Source of the DNA: Tilletia caries
Lineage: Eukaryota > Basidiomycota > Exobasidiomycetes > Tilletiales > Tilletiaceae
Reading direction: 5' to 3'
Assembly: GCA_032718865.1 (NCBI GenBank)
Contig: JALUTQ010000035.1
Coordinates: 1,272,057 to 1,336,056, forward strand
DNA length: 64,000 bases
How positions within the stretch are numbered: position 1 is the stretch's first letter; each line of letters opens with the position of its first letter. Positions 53,634-63,975 of this stretch are shown in pieces. The notes below the pieces were generated by a model, which did no database searches, was not told the origin of the DNA, and saw nothing but the letters and a program-made list of their open reading frames with translations. Position numbers and translations under genes: made by a program.

Positions 53634-56273
53634 ATGTCCTACCGGAGCGACGACGGTGAATATGGGTATGGCGACGACGACATCTACGACGACTACGACG
53701 ACTGCCACTCCGACGCCCCCGCAGACGAGATCGACGATGGCGGGGACGCGGTCGACGGCCCTGCCTGCGGACCGAAGACCGGCCCCATTCACCATCTCGG
53801 GACGTTACTCGGACGTGCACCGATTCAAGTCGACAGCCTCGCCACGCTGAATGGCAAAGCGGACTGGCTGCCACCTCTTCCCGGACTTTACATCGGCGGG
53901 GTCGGTCATGTCGCCCTTCCGGTCGTCGAGTCGACTCAGGCAAGTGAGATCTCTCGATGGACCGAAGAGCACGGGTCGAGTGTGGAAGCCCTTTCCACTT
54001 CGGTCAGGTTCGAGAACCCGGCGTGGCGCACTGGACTCGACACGGTGAAGAAACTCATCGCCAAACAGCTCGGACTTCCCGACCTGGTCCTGAATCTCGC
54101 TCTCTTCAGGGTACAACTGCATCAGCCCAACGCTACTCGAAATGACCGACCCGCGGACGAACACGTTCAGCGCAGCCACTTCGCGACCTTGATCATTCAG
54201 CTTCCCTCGTTGTGCGAAGGAGTTAACCGCCAAATGGAGGAGAGTCTCGATCGAAAACAGGCCTTCGATATACTCTTTGACGAAGACGACGACTCAGCTC
54301 GTTATGGGTGCCACTTTGCCGTTCGCGTTGCAGGATCGAACTACACCACTCCATCGCTTCAGTCAGGCTACCGACTCACGGTCGAATACGCTGTCCTGTG
54401 GCCCGAATCGACCGACAGAAAGGTTCCCGTAACCAACATCTCCAGTAGCCTCAAGCATGACGTCGCACAAGCACTGGAAAGTATTGCCCAGGACAGTCGG
54501 ATCATCTGCACACCACTCGACCAACCGTACGAGATCGCAGACATCGAACGCATGGGTTGCGCAGCTCTCAAGGCAAAGGATCGTACTCTGCTATCTACCC
54601 TGCGCGAAGCGAGCCAAGTTGCTGGGAAGGCGGCCGACTTTGTCTTCTATCTCGCCAATGCGGAGATGGAACGGATCTTGAGGGCCCGGGGCCGTTCCTT
54701 TACCGACGCTCAATGGTCCAAGGAAGCCACAGACGTGGCTGAGGACGTGGTGGGCCTGCATGATCTCGACGGCAAGAAAGTCGTCAGTCAAGACTTCATC
54801 GACTTCTCATCCTTAACCGCTCAACTGCACCCGGATAAGGTGCTCAATCCCGATGGGAAGACGTGGCTGCAGATGTGGCACGGTCACCGGGTTACCACTT
54901 ACGAGGACGACGGCTCGTGCATCCAGAAGATCCAGACGTATCACAAGCTCGTGCTCATCGGCTGGCCTCGGGAAGACGATGCTGGGCATATGTTCGGTCT
55001 CATGGGGGCAAAGGTCTTTTTCGACAGGATACTGGCAGCGGACGGCCCCACCCCTGCCAAGGTCGAAGAGTTCTTGCACCTCTTGATCCGGAAACCGTCG
55101 AGCTCGGATTCCAAGGCAGCTTTGGACGCATCGTTTCATCAACGAGTCTTCGACCTGCTCGTCTCGAACGAAGAATTGCACCATCTCATTCGCCTCTTCC
55201 TTGACGCATGTACCGACAGCTCGGAACTACTCGGCGGCGGCTGCGGGGGCCAATACGGCGTTGGCGCTGAGGAGAATACAGGGAGGCGGACGCTACTGAA
55301 GCTCATCTGCTCTGCAAGGCTGTGGACTGACGAGTCGATTCGCGCCAAAATCAAGAGCCTGTTCGCCGGTCGAAGAGAGGATGTTGTCAGCGTTTTACAA
55401 ACATGCTTGAACAACCAAGTTGAAGCGTGGCGGTGGAGACCATTTCTCGACCTCCTTATCGAGGTATTCACGAACCCTAAGCCGAGGACCAGTGTCTTCC
55501 CGACGTTGTACGAGAAGGACCGGCCGATCTGGCGGATAGCGATCCAAAGCGTCGATCCGACTCTCTGCCAACTTCTGGTGTCCGAGCAAATGAAGGCACC
55601 CAAGTCTAGCTTGGATCACAGCATCAAGATGCTCGGCAGGCTGAAGCCACAGCACCCCGCTATCTTCGAAACCAAGCGCAGCCTACTCATTCCCATGCTC
55701 GACGCCCGCGAGGCGATGCTCCAATCCGAATTGCGCGACTTACCACCCGGTAAGGCGGACTTCAAGAATCCCAACGCCGTCTTCCCCGATCGACGGGAAG
55801 TTCAGGCCTTTCTCCGTGGACCGGAACGGAAGATGAAGGTCGGCTCCTTTGCGAGCATCATTCAGGCTCGGGCCTTCGTCAACAAAAACGAGAACCATTG
55901 GACGACTTATTCGTGCACGTGCACAGCGGACGGAAAAGGCAAGGACGCATTTGTGGAGATCAAGAAGGCTGGACATTCCGCTGTGGAGGTTGCTCGTACG
56001 AAGCAGCGACTGCAGGCTGATCTGGATGTGGTACTCTTCCTGCTTGCTCCCGGTTCGGTACCGCCAACATCTTCAGCACCTTGGGAGACGCCGGAGCTGC
56101 GCTTTCATCTGGCGGTTGCCAATCCTGACGGTTTTACAGTCGCACCATCAGCACCAGCGACAGGACCAGCCGCTCTTTCTCAACCCACTAATGAAAGCAC
56201 CCCAAGACGGGAGCTTGACCAGGTCGATTCGGGAAGAGACGAGCCGGCGCCCAAGCGCCATAGACAAGAATGA
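53634..56273 (+). CDS. Large protein with degenerate 2OG-Fe(II) oxygenase-like region
   Basis: A single exon of 879 aa from ATG 53634 (MSYRSDDGEYGYGDDD). An in-frame ATG at 53595 would add 13 residues but lies inside a probable intron. After an acidic start, GLYIGGVGHVALPV and an LIIQLPSLCEG segment followed by LQSGYRLTVEYAVLWP align with a large fungal family of prolyl-4-hydroxylase-like proteins ('lyv.gvg.i.lPl', 'GtLviqlPS.heGG', 'vtsGyRl.l.Ynl'). The usual iron ligands are not seen. The H-x-D segment is replaced by NATRNDRPADEHVQRSHF, and the distal His segment by AGSNYTTPSL. The other ~600 residues, with ERDLPPG-type helices and a C-terminal linker, carry no known domain. A structural or binding role is more likely than catalysis. 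Confidence 0.55.
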   Translation: MSYRSDDGEYGYGDDDIYDDYDDCHSDAPADEIDDGGDAVDGPACGPKTGPIHHLGTLLGRAPIQVDSLATLNGKADWLPPLPGLYIGGVGHVALPVVESTQASEISRWTEEHGSSVEALSTSVRFENPAWRTGLDTVKKLIAKQLGLPDLVLNLALFRVQLHQPNATRNDRPADEHVQRSHFATLIIQLPSLCEGVNRQMEESLDRKQAFDILFDEDDDSARYGCHFAVRVAGSNYTTPSLQSGYRLTVEYAVLWPESTDRKVPVTNISSSLKHDVAQALESIAQDSRIICTPLDQPYEIADIERMGCAALKAKDRTLLSTLREASQVAGKAADFVFYLANAEMERILRARGRSFTDAQWSKEATDVAEDVVGLHDLDGKKVVSQDFIDFSSLTAQLHPDKVLNPDGKTWLQMWHGHRVTTYEDDGSCIQKIQTYHKLVLIGWPREDDAGHMFGLMGAKVFFDRILAADGPTPAKVEEFLHLLIRKPSSSDSKAALDASFHQRVFDLLVSNEELHHLIRLFLDACTDSSELLGGGCGGQYGVGAEENTGRRTLLKLICSARLWTDESIRAKIKSLFAGRREDVVSVLQTCLNNQVEAWRWRPFLDLLIEVFTNPKPRTSVFPTLYEKDRPIWRIAIQSVDPTLCQLLVSEQMKAPKSSLDHSIKMLGRLKPQHPAIFETKRSLLIPMLDAREAMLQSELRDLPPGKADFKNPNAVFPDRREVQAFLRGPERKMKVGSFASIIQARAFVNKNENHWTTYSCTCTADGKGKDAFVEIKKAGHSAVEVARTKQRLQADLDVVLFLLAPGSVPPTSSAPWETPELRFHLAVANPDGFTVAPSAPATGPAALSQPTNESTPRRELDQVDSGRDEPAPKRHRQE

Positions 56274-56933
56274 TCTCGATCGTATCACTGTCCTTCTTTT
56301 AACGACCTGTACCTCTGCCTACACCGAGAGTTCCAGGGCCATCTACTTTCTGAATCGAACGCTATGCAGGATGTATACAACCCGAAACGTCTCTAGGCTT
56401 GTCGAGGTGGAAGAAGCGAATGTGAACGAGATATTAGAGCAACGCCTCGGACTTTTCCTGGACATATTGAGGACGGGTAGCGCAGGCGCCTGATTGAAGC
56501 CATTTTCACCCATCGCGAGGTCTTGTTTCTCGCCACCGCCACGGCTACATAGGGCCTTTCGCTACATTCCACTGCGCTCTGAGGCCCGGGGCTGGATCGA
56601 TTTCTGTTCGCAAGGACTATCGACCTGGATCTCGTCCGTTCTTACGACTTCCATGATAATCTGTGAAAAGAGAACCACAGTATTTTGCTCTTCATGAATG
56701 TTCCCTACTTCCAGGGTGGGCGATCGCTACATACTCCTGGCAAGCGATCACAGGGAGGAGTCATGTCCGAGAACACAGAAGGATGGAGGGGCATGTCATA
56801 TAGAACTTGATTTGTGATAGGAGGCGCAGGGGAACAGAAACGTACAAGTCACAGTCATTGGTTAAGAACCAGAGATGGCAGTAGGATGAATCTTGGATGT
56901 CGAGCCTCAGGCTACGTTGTGGGAGCGAGCCTC
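56274..56933. other. Intergenic between convergent genes
   Basis: No gene seen; holds two 3' ends. Confidence 0.4.
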
Positions 56934-57481
56934 CTACTCCGAGTGCGACGCGGACGGGGAATCAACTTCAATGTTGTCGAGCGCATCTACAATCTTTTCA
57001 ATATGTGCCTTGGCGATTCGTCTTTCTTCGCGAAGCGCTTCGATGACTTTTTCAAAGTTGCCTGGACTAGCTTTGAATTGGCTGATACTGGCCCTGATGT
57101 CTGCGAGACGTGAATTCTTGGCCTCTGTTTGTGCAAGATCCGGGGATCAGAATGTTACCGTGAGCAAGCACTTCTACAAGAAGCGTGTCCTGGACCTAGA
57201 AAGCTTACCTTGCAAGGCTTCAAGCTGCTGCTCGGTCAACCCCGCGAGGTTTATCTCTTTGGGATCCATTCGCTCTGCAAAAACTACATTGTGAGTACGG
57301 GTTGCTGCTGGGATGTCTGAGTAATCTACTCACTGAGAAAGTCTCCTGCGGGATGCTGCTCGAGACCATTGGAGATGGCATAAGCGGGTGTGGGGGCAGC
57401 CGCAACCAACGCCACGGCCATCGAGCAAAAAATGACGGCCAAAAGGAGGAAAAAGAGATGGGAGGAACGACGAATCTGCAT
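56934..57481 (-). CDS. Small secreted protein, helical, three exons
   Basis: Exons 57334-57481, 57209-57274 and 56934-57124 give 134 aa. The signal peptide is MQIRRSSHLFFLLLAVIFCS plus MAVALVAAA, with a likely cut before PTPAYA. The mature protein is ~100 residues with no cysteine. It is mostly helical and charged: LTEQQLEALQ at exon 2, then LADIRASISQFKAS and VIEALREERRIAKAHIEKIV. Size, signal peptide, exon number and helical C-terminus resemble the gene at 4637-5249, but sequence identity is low. Secretion is well supported; function is unknown. Confidence 0.65.
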
Positions 57482-58440
57482 CGTGTTGCTTGGTGGAAGA
57501 GGTGTGCAAGCGAGGTCGATGGTAAAAGCGTTGAGAAGGTAGATTGCGTCAAGCAGGAAGCGGAGGGTGAGAAGAAAGATGTGGCAGTGGTGAGTGAATG
57601 GCTCGGATGTTGTCTTGATGGTTCGCGTTGAGATTGTGGTGGTTGTAAAGAACTAACTACATGTGTGTGAGGAAGGTTTTCACGGCCATCAGACGTTCGT
57701 TTATATAGCTTTCCGCTCTCGTGTGTACATTAAAGTACATATATTATGCATACGTTCTCTGGACGACATGAATATGCACAGCGGCATTTCTACGAGTATT
57801 GTGCCTTGTCTCCGAAATGAGGCGATGAGCGCCCCGAATGGTCCGGACGCCCCGACGGCTGTCTGACATGCCTGCTGTGCCTTGTCTCCGAAATGAGGCG
57901 ATGAGCGCCCCGAATGGTCCGGACGCCCCGACGGCTGTCTGACATGCCTGCGGAAGAATAATAATTACCCGTAGCCTCCCTAGTTGCCTCAGTCCGTTGT
58001 TGTGAACGAGGAGATATGTACAGTCTGGGGTCAGTGAGTGAACAGGGGGTCAGTGAGTGAACAATCGCACACAACTCCTCGCCACACAATGCTACACGGC
58101 TCAAAAAAAGGCTTGTTATAATCGTTATAACGTGATGAGTAAACTGGCCCAGTTTGAGGCCGTTTCAAGGTCTGTGTGAAGAGTTATGGTGCTGCGAAGG
58201 CGTGGACTACTTAGATTCACAGACTGGAAAAATTGTACAGAAAGTTCACACACCAACCACGCAGAACTGACACGGCAAACGTTCCATACGGCTCTAAGGG
58301 TTACAAAATCAGGGTTCAGTAAGAACACGCTCCAGGTGTCAGATAGTAAATCCAAGGTGTTCTCGAGGAGCTGTGGCGGTTGCAGTAAGGGGCTCCTGAG
58401 AGAATTTGGGTGGTGAACGCGAGAGTGTGGAGGAGACACC
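57482..58440. other. Repeat-containing spacer left of the transposase relic
   Basis: No gene seen. It contains a perfect 76-bp tandem duplication (57800-57951), a doubled GGTCAGTGAGTGAACA (58025-58060) and a GTTATAA-TCG-TTATAAC palindrome (58115-58131). The last may lie at or near the left end of the transposon, but no matching partner is left on the right. Confidence 0.45.
57800..57951. repeat. Perfect 76-bp tandem duplication
   Basis: Copies 57800-57875 and 57876-57951 are identical by eye, so the duplication is recent or an assembly artefact. Confidence 0.85.
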
Positions 58441-58491
58441 AAAAGGTAATTTCATCTGAAAATGCGTCTATTCAAAATTGAGCCAAACTTT

Positions 58492-59980
58492 TCAACCACT
58501 GACAACCAACCCTCCCACTCTCTGCTTCTTGGAGACACTGCCACCGCTGCCGCTGCCATCGCCATCGTTTCCGACAACATCATTGTCAACAGCACGGCTA
58601 CGCTTGAGTGCCGCTTGTTTTTTTGCCGCCTTCTGCGCCTTCGCAGCAGCCTTTGCCTCTTTCGCAGCGGCCTTTGCCTCCTCCTGCTGCCTCTTCAACT
58701 CCCTCTTCTCCTCCATCAATCGGCGCCTCTCGGCCGCTGCCTCCTCCTTCTCCCTTTCTTTGGCTGCTCTGTCCTCCTTCTGTTGTTCCCGTCTTTTTGC
58801 TTTTCCTCCTTTTTCCCGTTCCTTTGCGGCTTCCCTCTCTACCCTTTCCTGCTCCCTGGCCTCCGCCCGTGCTAGTTTTTCTGCCTCTGCCTGTTGCTTC
58901 TGCTGCTCCGCCTCCCTCATGATCCGAATTGATTCGTCCGAAGTATAAAGTTTGGCGGCTCCGTCTAGGTGTACCCGAAATGTTGCGGGCTTTTTCTTTA
59001 GTGCCGCCAAGTGATCTTGCTGACGCTTAAACAGATGACCGAACATTAGCTCTAACGCCCGCATTCGCTCGATTTCTCTGGACGCTTGTACCAGAACGGC
59101 CTTGGCCTTGGCCGTGCGCTGCTGATCGACGAGTGCCCACAAGTCTGCTAACGCCTCGTCATCCGCATTGTGGTCCTCGATGAGCTCGTCCATCTCCTTG
59201 TCTGTCAGTGCGTCCTTGACGAATTTCGACGGCGGAATCGCTTTAAGCCCGGTAAATGGCCAAAGGCCCGTATTGGCGAAGCCACTGATCGCATTAGCCG
59301 ATGTCATTGCCTTGTCTCGTGCGTTTTTCGTAGAGTCTGAAACAATAAGTGCAGTGATTAGAGCTTTCGGTAAATTCCTGCATCAGCTGGCATAATGGCT
59401 TTCTCTGTTCTCACCGAATCACATCGCTGCGTTTCACACAGCCGGTCAGCAGCGTCTCCTGACGAATTTCCTCAGCCCACCGTTCCTTGAGGGGACGGAA
59501 ACACGACACGTCCAAAGGAGAGAGTGCCTGCGTCGTGTGGGCAGGAAGGCAGATGTCGGAAACGTCTTTCTCGACGGCGAGCTCGATCAGCTCGAGAGGA
59601 AAGTGTGACTTGTGTCCGTCCTAGAAATAAACAACAGATAATATTGGGTTTGACAATGGGGTCAGCTGCGGTCTGCGCTTATCCACATGTCACATGTGTA
59701 ATGCTCTCTAAATTTTTGAATTCCGATCCCTACTTACCATGATCAAGAGGCGATGCACTCCTTTGCCCGCAATTCGCTCGCTGTTAGGCAGGAACACCTC
59801 TCTGAACCACTCCATTGTGATTGATGTATTGGTCCATCCCGTATCTGACGCTGTGACACGTCCGCCGTGCCGTTCGTCGACCATAGGGGCGAGGTCAAGA
59901 GTCCGGCCCTTGAACACATACAGGGGAGGCAGAACGCTGCCGTCCGCTCCGATGCACTCGATAATCGTCACGGTCTCCTG
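58492..59980 (-). pseudogene. Pogo-type DDE transposase, 5' part lost at telomere repeats
   Basis: On the minus strand the DDE_1 domain reads ETVTIIECIGADGSVLPPLY, then DTGWTNTSITMEWFREVFLP and HRLLIM. An intron follows (ATG|GTAAGT near 59738 to CTAG near 59622). After it come DGHKSHFPLELIELAVEKDV (second catalytic Asp) and LPAHTTQALSPLDVSCFRP (third). A further intron near 59340-59418 should lead to the C-terminal part (59307-58492), which ends in Lys/Glu/Ala coiled coil; its phases do not match by one base. The N-terminal DNA-binding domain and first catalytic Asp are missing. The coding sequence stops exactly where the TTAGGG array begins. It is a broken Tc1/mariner-superfamily element. 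Confidence 0.75.
58492..59980 (-). mobile_element. Truncated pogo-like DNA transposon
   Basis: Defined by the transposase relic. The right end is replaced by telomere repeats at 59980. The left end is not fixed; the palindrome at 58115-58131 is a weak candidate. Confidence 0.55.
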
Positions 59981-60102
59981 GGTTAGGGTTAGGGTTAGGG
60001 TTAGGGTTAGGGTTAGGGTTAGGGTTAGGGTTAGGGTTAGGGTTAGGGTTAGGGTTAGGGTTAGGGTTAGGGTTAGGGTTAGGGTTAGGGTTAGGGTTAG
60101 GG
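59980..60102 (+). repeat. Interstitial telomere array, 20 perfect TTAGGG units
   Basis: GGG at 59980-59982 is followed by exactly 120 nt of TTAGGG (59983-60102) without a mismatch. The next bases are TTTGATCA. The strand orientation is that of a right-hand chromosome end, so sequence to the left is the former chromosome-internal side. Confidence 0.97.
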
Positions 60103-62470
60103 TTTGATCACAAACTCATTCAAAATGGCTGAAATCCATCCACGGACCAACTTAGTGGATTTGACCCGAAATCTCATACTGCATACATCAACACCGTCCC
60201 TGCCCGCGCCAATCTCACCAGACTCAGACAGCACTGAGCGCATCAACACAAGACACGCAAGCTGCGGCGCAGCACGGAAACGCCCTCGCCTATCTCGTTA
60301 CAGCAACATTGAAGGCTGGATTGGGCTGCAGCGGGCCGAGACTCCCACTACCCCCCAAACAATGGCAAAAGGATGCGGTGGCAGGCCTGGCAAGAGGTCA
60401 GGATGGACTTTGACCTTGGCCGACTGGCTCTAACAAGGAGCTATATCCTCAACTTACTCCTCCACATGCTTCCTGATAAGACATTCTAGACATCATGGAA
60501 CCCTTCCAGAGTCTGCTCTAGAAGAACTTGCGGCCGGATGGGCAAGGAGGCAGAATCTACATACATGCACGGAAAATCGAACGCCCAAGCTATTCGAAGG
60601 AGATCAAGCCAAGTTCCGCCTGGTATTCGTCTCGCCTGAGATAGCCATCGAGCACGCATTCGAAGAGGTCCTGCACTGGATTCGAACTTCAAAGGCATCC
60701 TGGAGCCGGTATTGTGTTCGATGAATGCAGGTCCTGAAGGACTGGGCTATGACTCCACGTTCCGGAAGGGGATCAAAGGCGTCAGCATCCTCAGACATCT
60801 GGTAAAGCCATGCTGGCGACACCGGTATGCCTCTGATCAATATGCTGATCTTCATGCCATGCAGGTTTCCTCCGTTGACATCCCCGGGCTCGCGATGAGC
60901 GGACCTTCTCAACTATCGGAAGGAGGTCCTCCGCCACTTTGAGCTCGCGACCGCCCCCGTACTTGATATCGGTGTCGATCAGCCAAACATCGAGTATGTC
61001 GTCGCGCCGATCCGATACTTAACGCTCACTTTCGCGACGTCTGGCGTGGCTGCCCGAAGCTGCATGGGGCAAAGCAAGCACAGCAGGCAGCGGCGGAGAT
61101 GCAGGCACTGAAGAAGGTGCAAGCCGACGATCATCTACAACAGCAGCAAAACGCAACAGCTGGGGAGATGTTCCGTGAGTCCGGGCTTGGTGCCGTCGGA
61201 CTGGGGACGTCGTTCTCCTGATGTCCGGCAGACATGAGCGATTCTCATCGCGCTCCGGAGTAAGGTCTTCTGGAATCGGGAAGGATCTTGTGTGATCAGC
61301 ACAAGCGCTTGATATGGGAGCAGACCTGCAAAGTCTCGAGGTCATTCAATCAGCGGATCTTGGACTCCACCCATGTTCTCCCAGCGCCTCGATTCGCACT
61401 GGTCGGAATCCGCGAAGCCATGCTACCGGTGGCCATTCTTGCCGATCCTTGGGCCGTTCCTGCGGCGATGGCCGCACCTCAAGCAAGCTGATGCTTTGCT
61501 CGCGGCCGAGGTGGGTGAGACGACTGAGGAGGTACCAGCGGGGCAGGAGCCGGAGGCGGTCTCGACGAGGCTGAATACAACGGCAGACGAACAAATCGTC
61601 AAGGTCGCTCATCTGCGCTCCTGCGGGAAGGGTGCATACGTACCATGATCAATAGCTTCTTGGGCCAGCCTTCGCCCGAAAATGTGCCGTCGAAGCAGAA
61701 TACATCTTCGGTCCCAACATCGCAAAAGATGGACCGTGCTGCTGCGTCTGCAATCCGAAGGAGCTGCCGAAGGTTCCTGACGCTCTGCTGCCGGAGAAGG
61801 TCGAAGAAGGTCGAGCTCGGACCGGGATCACAAAACTGCAGGAGTTTATCGAGCCCAAGCTCCGTCAGTGGCGACAAACACGATGGAAGGAACATTGGTC
61901 GAAGGTGGAAGGCGTACCTTCGTGGCTCTGGACAACACGCACCGCTGCTTCCGATCCGAGGATGTGGCTTCAGTCGTGAAGAACCTCGGCAAAATCGACA
62001 AGCCCTCGGAGCTGGACAGGACGATGCTGTTGGGGACTACGTGCAAATGGAAGCGAAGTCAGTTGTGCAGCCTGGTTGACAGCATGGCTGAAGGAGAACA
62101 TTGGAACGTACGATGCGGAGCGCGAGAGCACCGGTAGCAGAAGGCAGAAGCTGATCGTCGTGCCGATGAACGCGCTAGAAGTCGGGCCGAGGGCGTGCTG
62201 CGAAGAAAGCACAGAGGGCTTCACAGGCAGCGGCAAGCGGAAATGGTACGGCTGGAGGCAGTGCAGTAGCGAGCGGAAGTGGTACGGCTGAAGGTAGCGG
62301 AACGGGGAGTGGGAGCGCGGTAAGTAAAGCGAGTGAACATGGACATCCGGTCGGCTGCATGTTCATTTCTTACCTGATTGTCTCTTTCACAGTCTCGACC
62401 GAGGACATGCCTGCAAAGCCTGCAGGGATTGGAACGCAGCGAACCCACAAGCAGTACCACTGATTCCGTT
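60103..62470 (+). pseudogene. Decayed RecQ-like (telomere-associated type) helicase
   Basis: Fragments of one superfamily-2 helicase appear in shifting frames. AKFRLVFVSPEIAIEHAFEE (60610-60670) is followed by the Walker B/DExH block as GIVFDEC (~60711). VLKDWAMTP, then FRKGIKGVSILRHL and KAMLATPVCL, match the RecQ 'W...FR..y..l..lr.......mL.LTAT' run. LATAPVLDIGVDQPNIEYVV (~60950) matches motif V ('Af.mGiDkpnv..vi'). Further right, PKVPDALLPEKVEEGRA with KLQEFIEPKLRQWRQTRWKE (61770-61890) looks like the C-terminal extension of fungal telomere-linked helicases. Stops and frameshifts are frequent, so it is not functional. A 103-aa open frame at 60125-60433 (starting MAEIHPRTNLVDL) may be its old N-terminus. 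RecQ-like genes are known next to telomeres in smut fungi and yeasts. Confidence 0.62.
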
Positions 62471-62769
62471 GGGACACACAGGTTAGCATTCAGAACTTTG
62501 CATAATCAATTACACTCACTGCTCACACACCATCATTGTGTTTGCTTCAGCTAAATGGCTCCGATGCCCGACCAGACTGTTGAAGGAGAGGAAATAGTGT
62601 TAGCTTAGCTGGACTCTACGCGGTTGCACACAAGACACGTGAATATACTCTACTCACTGGATGGGCCGATGAGTATGTTGAGCAGTAAATCATTGTGTAA
62701 TGGTTCATGTGTATTGTGTTCTGTGCCTCTTGTTCTGTGTCTGCTGCTTCTGTGTGATCGTCATCTGCA
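62471..62769. other. Intergenic
   Basis: Nothing recognised. Confidence 0.35.
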
Positions 62770-63975
62770 TCATCGCTCGGCCATCCATCGCGTCGGATCA
62801 TCAGCAGGACCGCGACCGCGACCCTTCGCACCCTTCTTCTTCGATCCCGAAGCCGGAGCCCCCGCGCCCGCATTAGCCAAGCGCGACTTTACCCCCTGTG
62901 CCCCCTGCCCGCCACAGCAGCATAGGCAGCCCTGATCTCGATCTGACTCAAGACCAACTCGAGCCTGCCCTGGGAGGCCGAGCAACTTGTGGAGGCCAGG
63001 CGGGACGAGAGTGCCATATGGAGCGATGCGAGTCGGGTGGTGAGGTGCGGGAGGGCCATGAGATACGAGGTGTGCAGGAGGAGCACAGATCGGATCCACT
63101 CGATGGTAGTCCCGTGTCGCACCCGTCGAGCTTCCCCTACGAGCGCGTCGTTCGCCGCCGCACCTCCTCCTGCCCTCTTTCGAGGCCCCACGAGTCTGGC
63201 GACGAGCTGCTCGAGGAGGGAGAGTGCCTGGGCGCCGGTGAGACGTTGTACGGTGGAGCGGATGAGGAGCGGGTCGTAGTGTGCTAGGATGGAGGAGAGC
63301 AGTGCTTTGTCGGCCGAGTGGAGGGCTTGTGTGAGTGCGTGGGGAGAGGGCGGGGAGGGGCTGGTGGGTTCCCGGATACGGCTGCGGGTAGCGGGAAGGG
63401 CGTGATCTCGTCTCCGTCTGCGTGCTCGGCTTGGTTGGGTTGTGTGCATTCGTCTTGGTGACTCCGTTGGGAGGTCACATCCTCGTGATCGTGATCGTGG
63501 TGGTGGTGGTGTCCGTTTTGGATGCGCCTTGGCTTGGCTGTGGTGGTCCTGATGCGTTCGCCCAGCGTGGGCTCGTCGGTGTCGATGAGGAGCGAGTCAG
63601 GGAGCGTGTGTGCGATGTGTCTCCACTCTCCTTCCCCCTTCAGTCCTCGTCCTACATGTTCTCTTCATCTTCAAGCATGACAAACCCACCCATGAGAGCG
63701 TCAACGTCGACTTCAGGAAGTAACTGTCGTCAAGAAGATCCTCGAGGTTATCGGCCTCCTCAAGCTCATCGGGCTGCGCAGCCATGGTCGCGTCGTTTGT
63801 GCTGGTGGCCTCTGTCTCCTTTCCCATATCTCGTCCTCGGCGCGACATCCAATCCGAGAGCATGCCAGCTTGTCCTCCCCCACCAACCAGCCGAGCGAAT
63901 CCGTAGACGTGGAAGTCAGTCACCCAGGCCTTGGCCTTTGGACTGCGTTAGGTGCTGCAGGTAAGAAGAAGCAGA
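62770..63975 (-). CDS. UTP5: Utp5/WDR43-like small-subunit processome protein, C-terminal part, several frame breaks
   Basis: The UTP12 domain (63355 down to 62930) is clear: ALTQALHSADKALLSSILAH, LLIRSTVQRLTGAQALSLLE, LVARLVGPRKRAGG, WIRSVLLLHTSYLMALPHLT and QGRLELVLSQIE. Utp5 is a t-UTP subunit in 18S rRNA maturation; the upstream WD40 part would lie beyond the window. Upstream pieces (DEPTLGERIRTTT, HHHHHDHDHED and DVDALMGGFVMLEDEEN) belong to the same gene but in other frames. The natural C-terminus KSRLANAGAGAPASG...WMAER (stop at 62770) is also one frame off. At least three joins (near 63720, 63380 and 62920) each lack one base, at least two of them in C or G runs. The gene is either a young pseudogene or carries assembly errors. 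Confidence 0.6.

Noticed and set aside
57800..58060. Possible CRISPR-like array
   Set aside because: There are only two direct copies, in contact, without spacers; this is a simple tandem duplication.
59739..60107. Plus-strand frame with a long (RV)n tail
   Set aside because: It is translation of the TTAGGG array plus antisense transposase, not a protein.
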